Under the pieces are notes generated by a model. It searched no databases and was not told where the DNA came from. It worked only from the letters and a program-made list of their open reading frames with translations. Shown piece by piece: positions 47,015 through 48,397 of a stretch of DNA of 48,397 nucleotides (position 1 is the stretch's first letter; every line of letters begins with the position of its first letter). This stretch comes from Acidimicrobiaceae bacterium (GTDB taxonomy: Bacteria; Actinomycetota; Acidimicrobiia; Acidimicrobiales; Poriferisodalaceae): NCBI GenBank assembly GCA_002708935.1, contig PAPO01000024.1, positions 206,335 to 254,731 of the forward strand, in the 5' to 3' direction. The translations under genes were made by a program, and so were the position numbers.

Positions 47015-48397
47015 TCAGGCCTTCATTCGGTCGTTACTCGGATCAAACAGTGCGAGGTTAGGACCTGTTGCCGCGACCTTCACCGGATACAACTCGTTTT
47101 GGTACATGACCTGGAGTTCGGTTCCTAGCCCACACAGATCTGTTGGTAAATATGCCATTAGAAGGTATTTGTCTAAAGAAGGGGCATTTCCGGCAGTGGT
47201 GACCCTGCTTACTCGGCCTTTCGAATCGATAATTCGATCACCGCCTTGGGAAAGAATCGGCTCGTTACCTGCGCCCATGGGGAAACGTTCGTAACCGGCT
47301 TCGCAAGTGAGGTCTTCCATCGTAAGTACGCATAGCTGGGCGCAGGGGTCTTCTTGGCGAGCCGCCATGTAAGCCTCTTTGCCTATGAAGTCGGCTGATT
47401 TTACCTTTGGGCGAGCTAAGCCAGCTTCCACTGGGGTGTATTCGTCTTCAAGCTCTGAGCCCATGAGGCGATAGCCCTTTTCTAACCTTCCGCTTGTCCC
47501 GTAGACGGCGGCTCCGACAGGCCGCAAGTCAAAGGCCTCCCCTGCTGTGGAGATCGCGTCCCATAGCGCTAAGCCATGTTGCATAGGGGTGTAGAGCTCG
47601 AATCCAGCATCACCGACGTATGACACCCGGAACATCTCAGTCGGGATGCCGGCCATGAGAATCTCCTGGCAGGTTCCGTATGGAAATGCGGATTGATTGA
47701 GATCTGATTCCGTCAACCTGGAGAGCAACTCGACAGCTCGCGGTCCCCAGACTCCGAGAGTGCAGACGGCGTTGGTGCGGTTCTCGAACTGGACGGATCC
47801 ATCTCCAGGAAGGTTATGACGGAACCAGTATTCGTCTCTACCGCCATCAAAGGCCCCTGTGACGATTCGAAATCGGTCGTTAGCGAGTCGGAGGATGGTG
47901 AGGTCGGATCGGAAGCCACCTGAGTGGTTCAGTACCGGTGTGTAAATGGAAGCCCCGATAGGCAGGTCACACTTATTGACCACCATGTGCTCGATGTACT
48001 GAAGGACGCCCGGGCCCGATACTTCAAACATTTGAAATGCTGAAAGGTCAACGAGTGCCGCGTGTTCGCGCATGTGAAGGTGCTCTGCGTCCGATATAGG
48101 GGTCCACCATCGGGCGTCCCACTCATGTTGCCTGTCATTGATCCCGTATTTGGCGACCAGGTCTGCATTGGACTCGTACCAGTGTGGGCGCTCCCATCCC
48201 CCGGCCTCGAAATAGAACGCACCGAGCTCATCGGTCCGTGCTTTGGCTGGGCCGTTGGTGATGCCCCGCCGGCTTGCCCATTGTTCTCGGGGGTGCACAA
48301 TGCCGTAGGTCTTATTGAAGTGCTCGTCTGCGCGAGCTTCGATGTGGTGAACGTTTCGTTGTTGTGGGTAGAACCGGGCGATGTCGGCTCCGTGTGG
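47015..48397 (-). CDS. Dimethylglycine/sarcosine dehydrogenase-like protein, C-terminal GcvT (aminomethyltransferase) part; truncated by window edge
   Basis: GcvT-fold sequence (EHAALVDLSAFQMFEVSGPGVLQYIEHM, VSYVGDAGFELYTP, SGRLEKGYRLMGSELEDEYTPVEAGLA). The frame stays open to 48397 with DMGDH-like DIARFYPQQRNVHHIEARADEHFNKTYGIVHPREQW, so the 5' end is outside the window. Confidence 0.88.
   Translation of the reverse strand, partial: PHGADIARFYPQQRNVHHIEARADEHFNKTYGIVHPREQWASRRGITNGPAKARTDELGAFYFEAGGWERPHWYESNADLVAKYGINDRQHEWDARWWTPISDAEHLHMREHAALVDLSAFQMFEVSGPGVLQYIEHMVVNKCDLPIGASIYTPVLNHSGGFRSDLTILRLANDRFRIVTGAFDGGRDEYWFRHNLPGDGSVQFENRTNAVCTLGVWGPRAVELLSRLTESDLNQSAFPYGTCQEILMAGIPTEMFRVSYVGDAGFELYTPMQHGLALWDAISTAGEAFDLRPVGAAVYGTSGRLEKGYRLMGSELEDEYTPVEAGLARPKVKSADFIGKEAYMAARQEDPCAQLCVLTMEDLTCEAGYERFPMGAGNEPILSQGGDRIIDSKGRVSRVTTAGNAPSLDKYLLMAYLPTDLCGLGTELQVMYQNELYPVKVAATGPNLALFDPSNDRMKA

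Noticed and set aside
1-48397. CRISPR arrays, IS elements, prophage, rRNA operons
   Set aside because: No direct-repeat arrays, transposase/integrase ORFs or rRNA-like sequence were recognised on reading.

Overview
A 48.4-kb chromosomal window from an actinobacterium. The pafA-tat-helY neighbourhood and protein flavour suggest an Acidimicrobiia-like organism, but that taxon is inference. The left part (about 0-30 kb) is mostly housekeeping: pafA (Pup ligase), a DUF3866-like protein, lepB, GDPD, tatA, tatC, helY, a tandem ThyX-like protein, GNAT, NUDIX, enoyl-CoA hydratase, an uncharacterised basic-linker protein, parC/parE, a Lin0512-family protein, SDR, SMP-30, CDGSH, an alkyltransferase-like protein, a D-aminoacylase-like amidohydrolase, a DsbA-like protein, a SNF2 helicase and proS. 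The right part (about 29.6-48.4 kb) looks like a catabolic island for choline/betaine or another methylated amine. It holds a six-gene corrinoid methyltransferase operon (MttC-like, DUF1638, 'virulence factor' domain, MtrH/AcsE-like, RACE/ASKHA ferredoxin, non-pyrrolysine MttB-like), an EamA transporter, a BetA-like choline dehydrogenase, an MFS transporter, an NAD-linked FdsABG-like formate dehydrogenase, an IclR regulator, EtfAB and a dimethylglycine/sarcosine-dehydrogenase-like protein that runs off the window edge. Main discoveries: (1) the formate dehydrogenase catalytic gene is interrupted by an in-frame TGA exactly at the Sec/Cys active site (NNIDSCNRT-U-HAPSVVGLA). A 6-bp stem with a GGUCU loop follows at the position I recall for the E. 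coli fdhF SECIS, so this is very probably a selenoprotein, not a pseudogene. (2) The Fe4S4 domain of that enzyme sits on a separate polypeptide. (3) A 16-nt identical sequence containing a palindrome (CTGTTCCACAATGTGG) lies upstream of both the iclR gene and the methyltransferase operon, suggesting a shared regulon. No rRNA, tRNA, CRISPR array or transposase was recognised.
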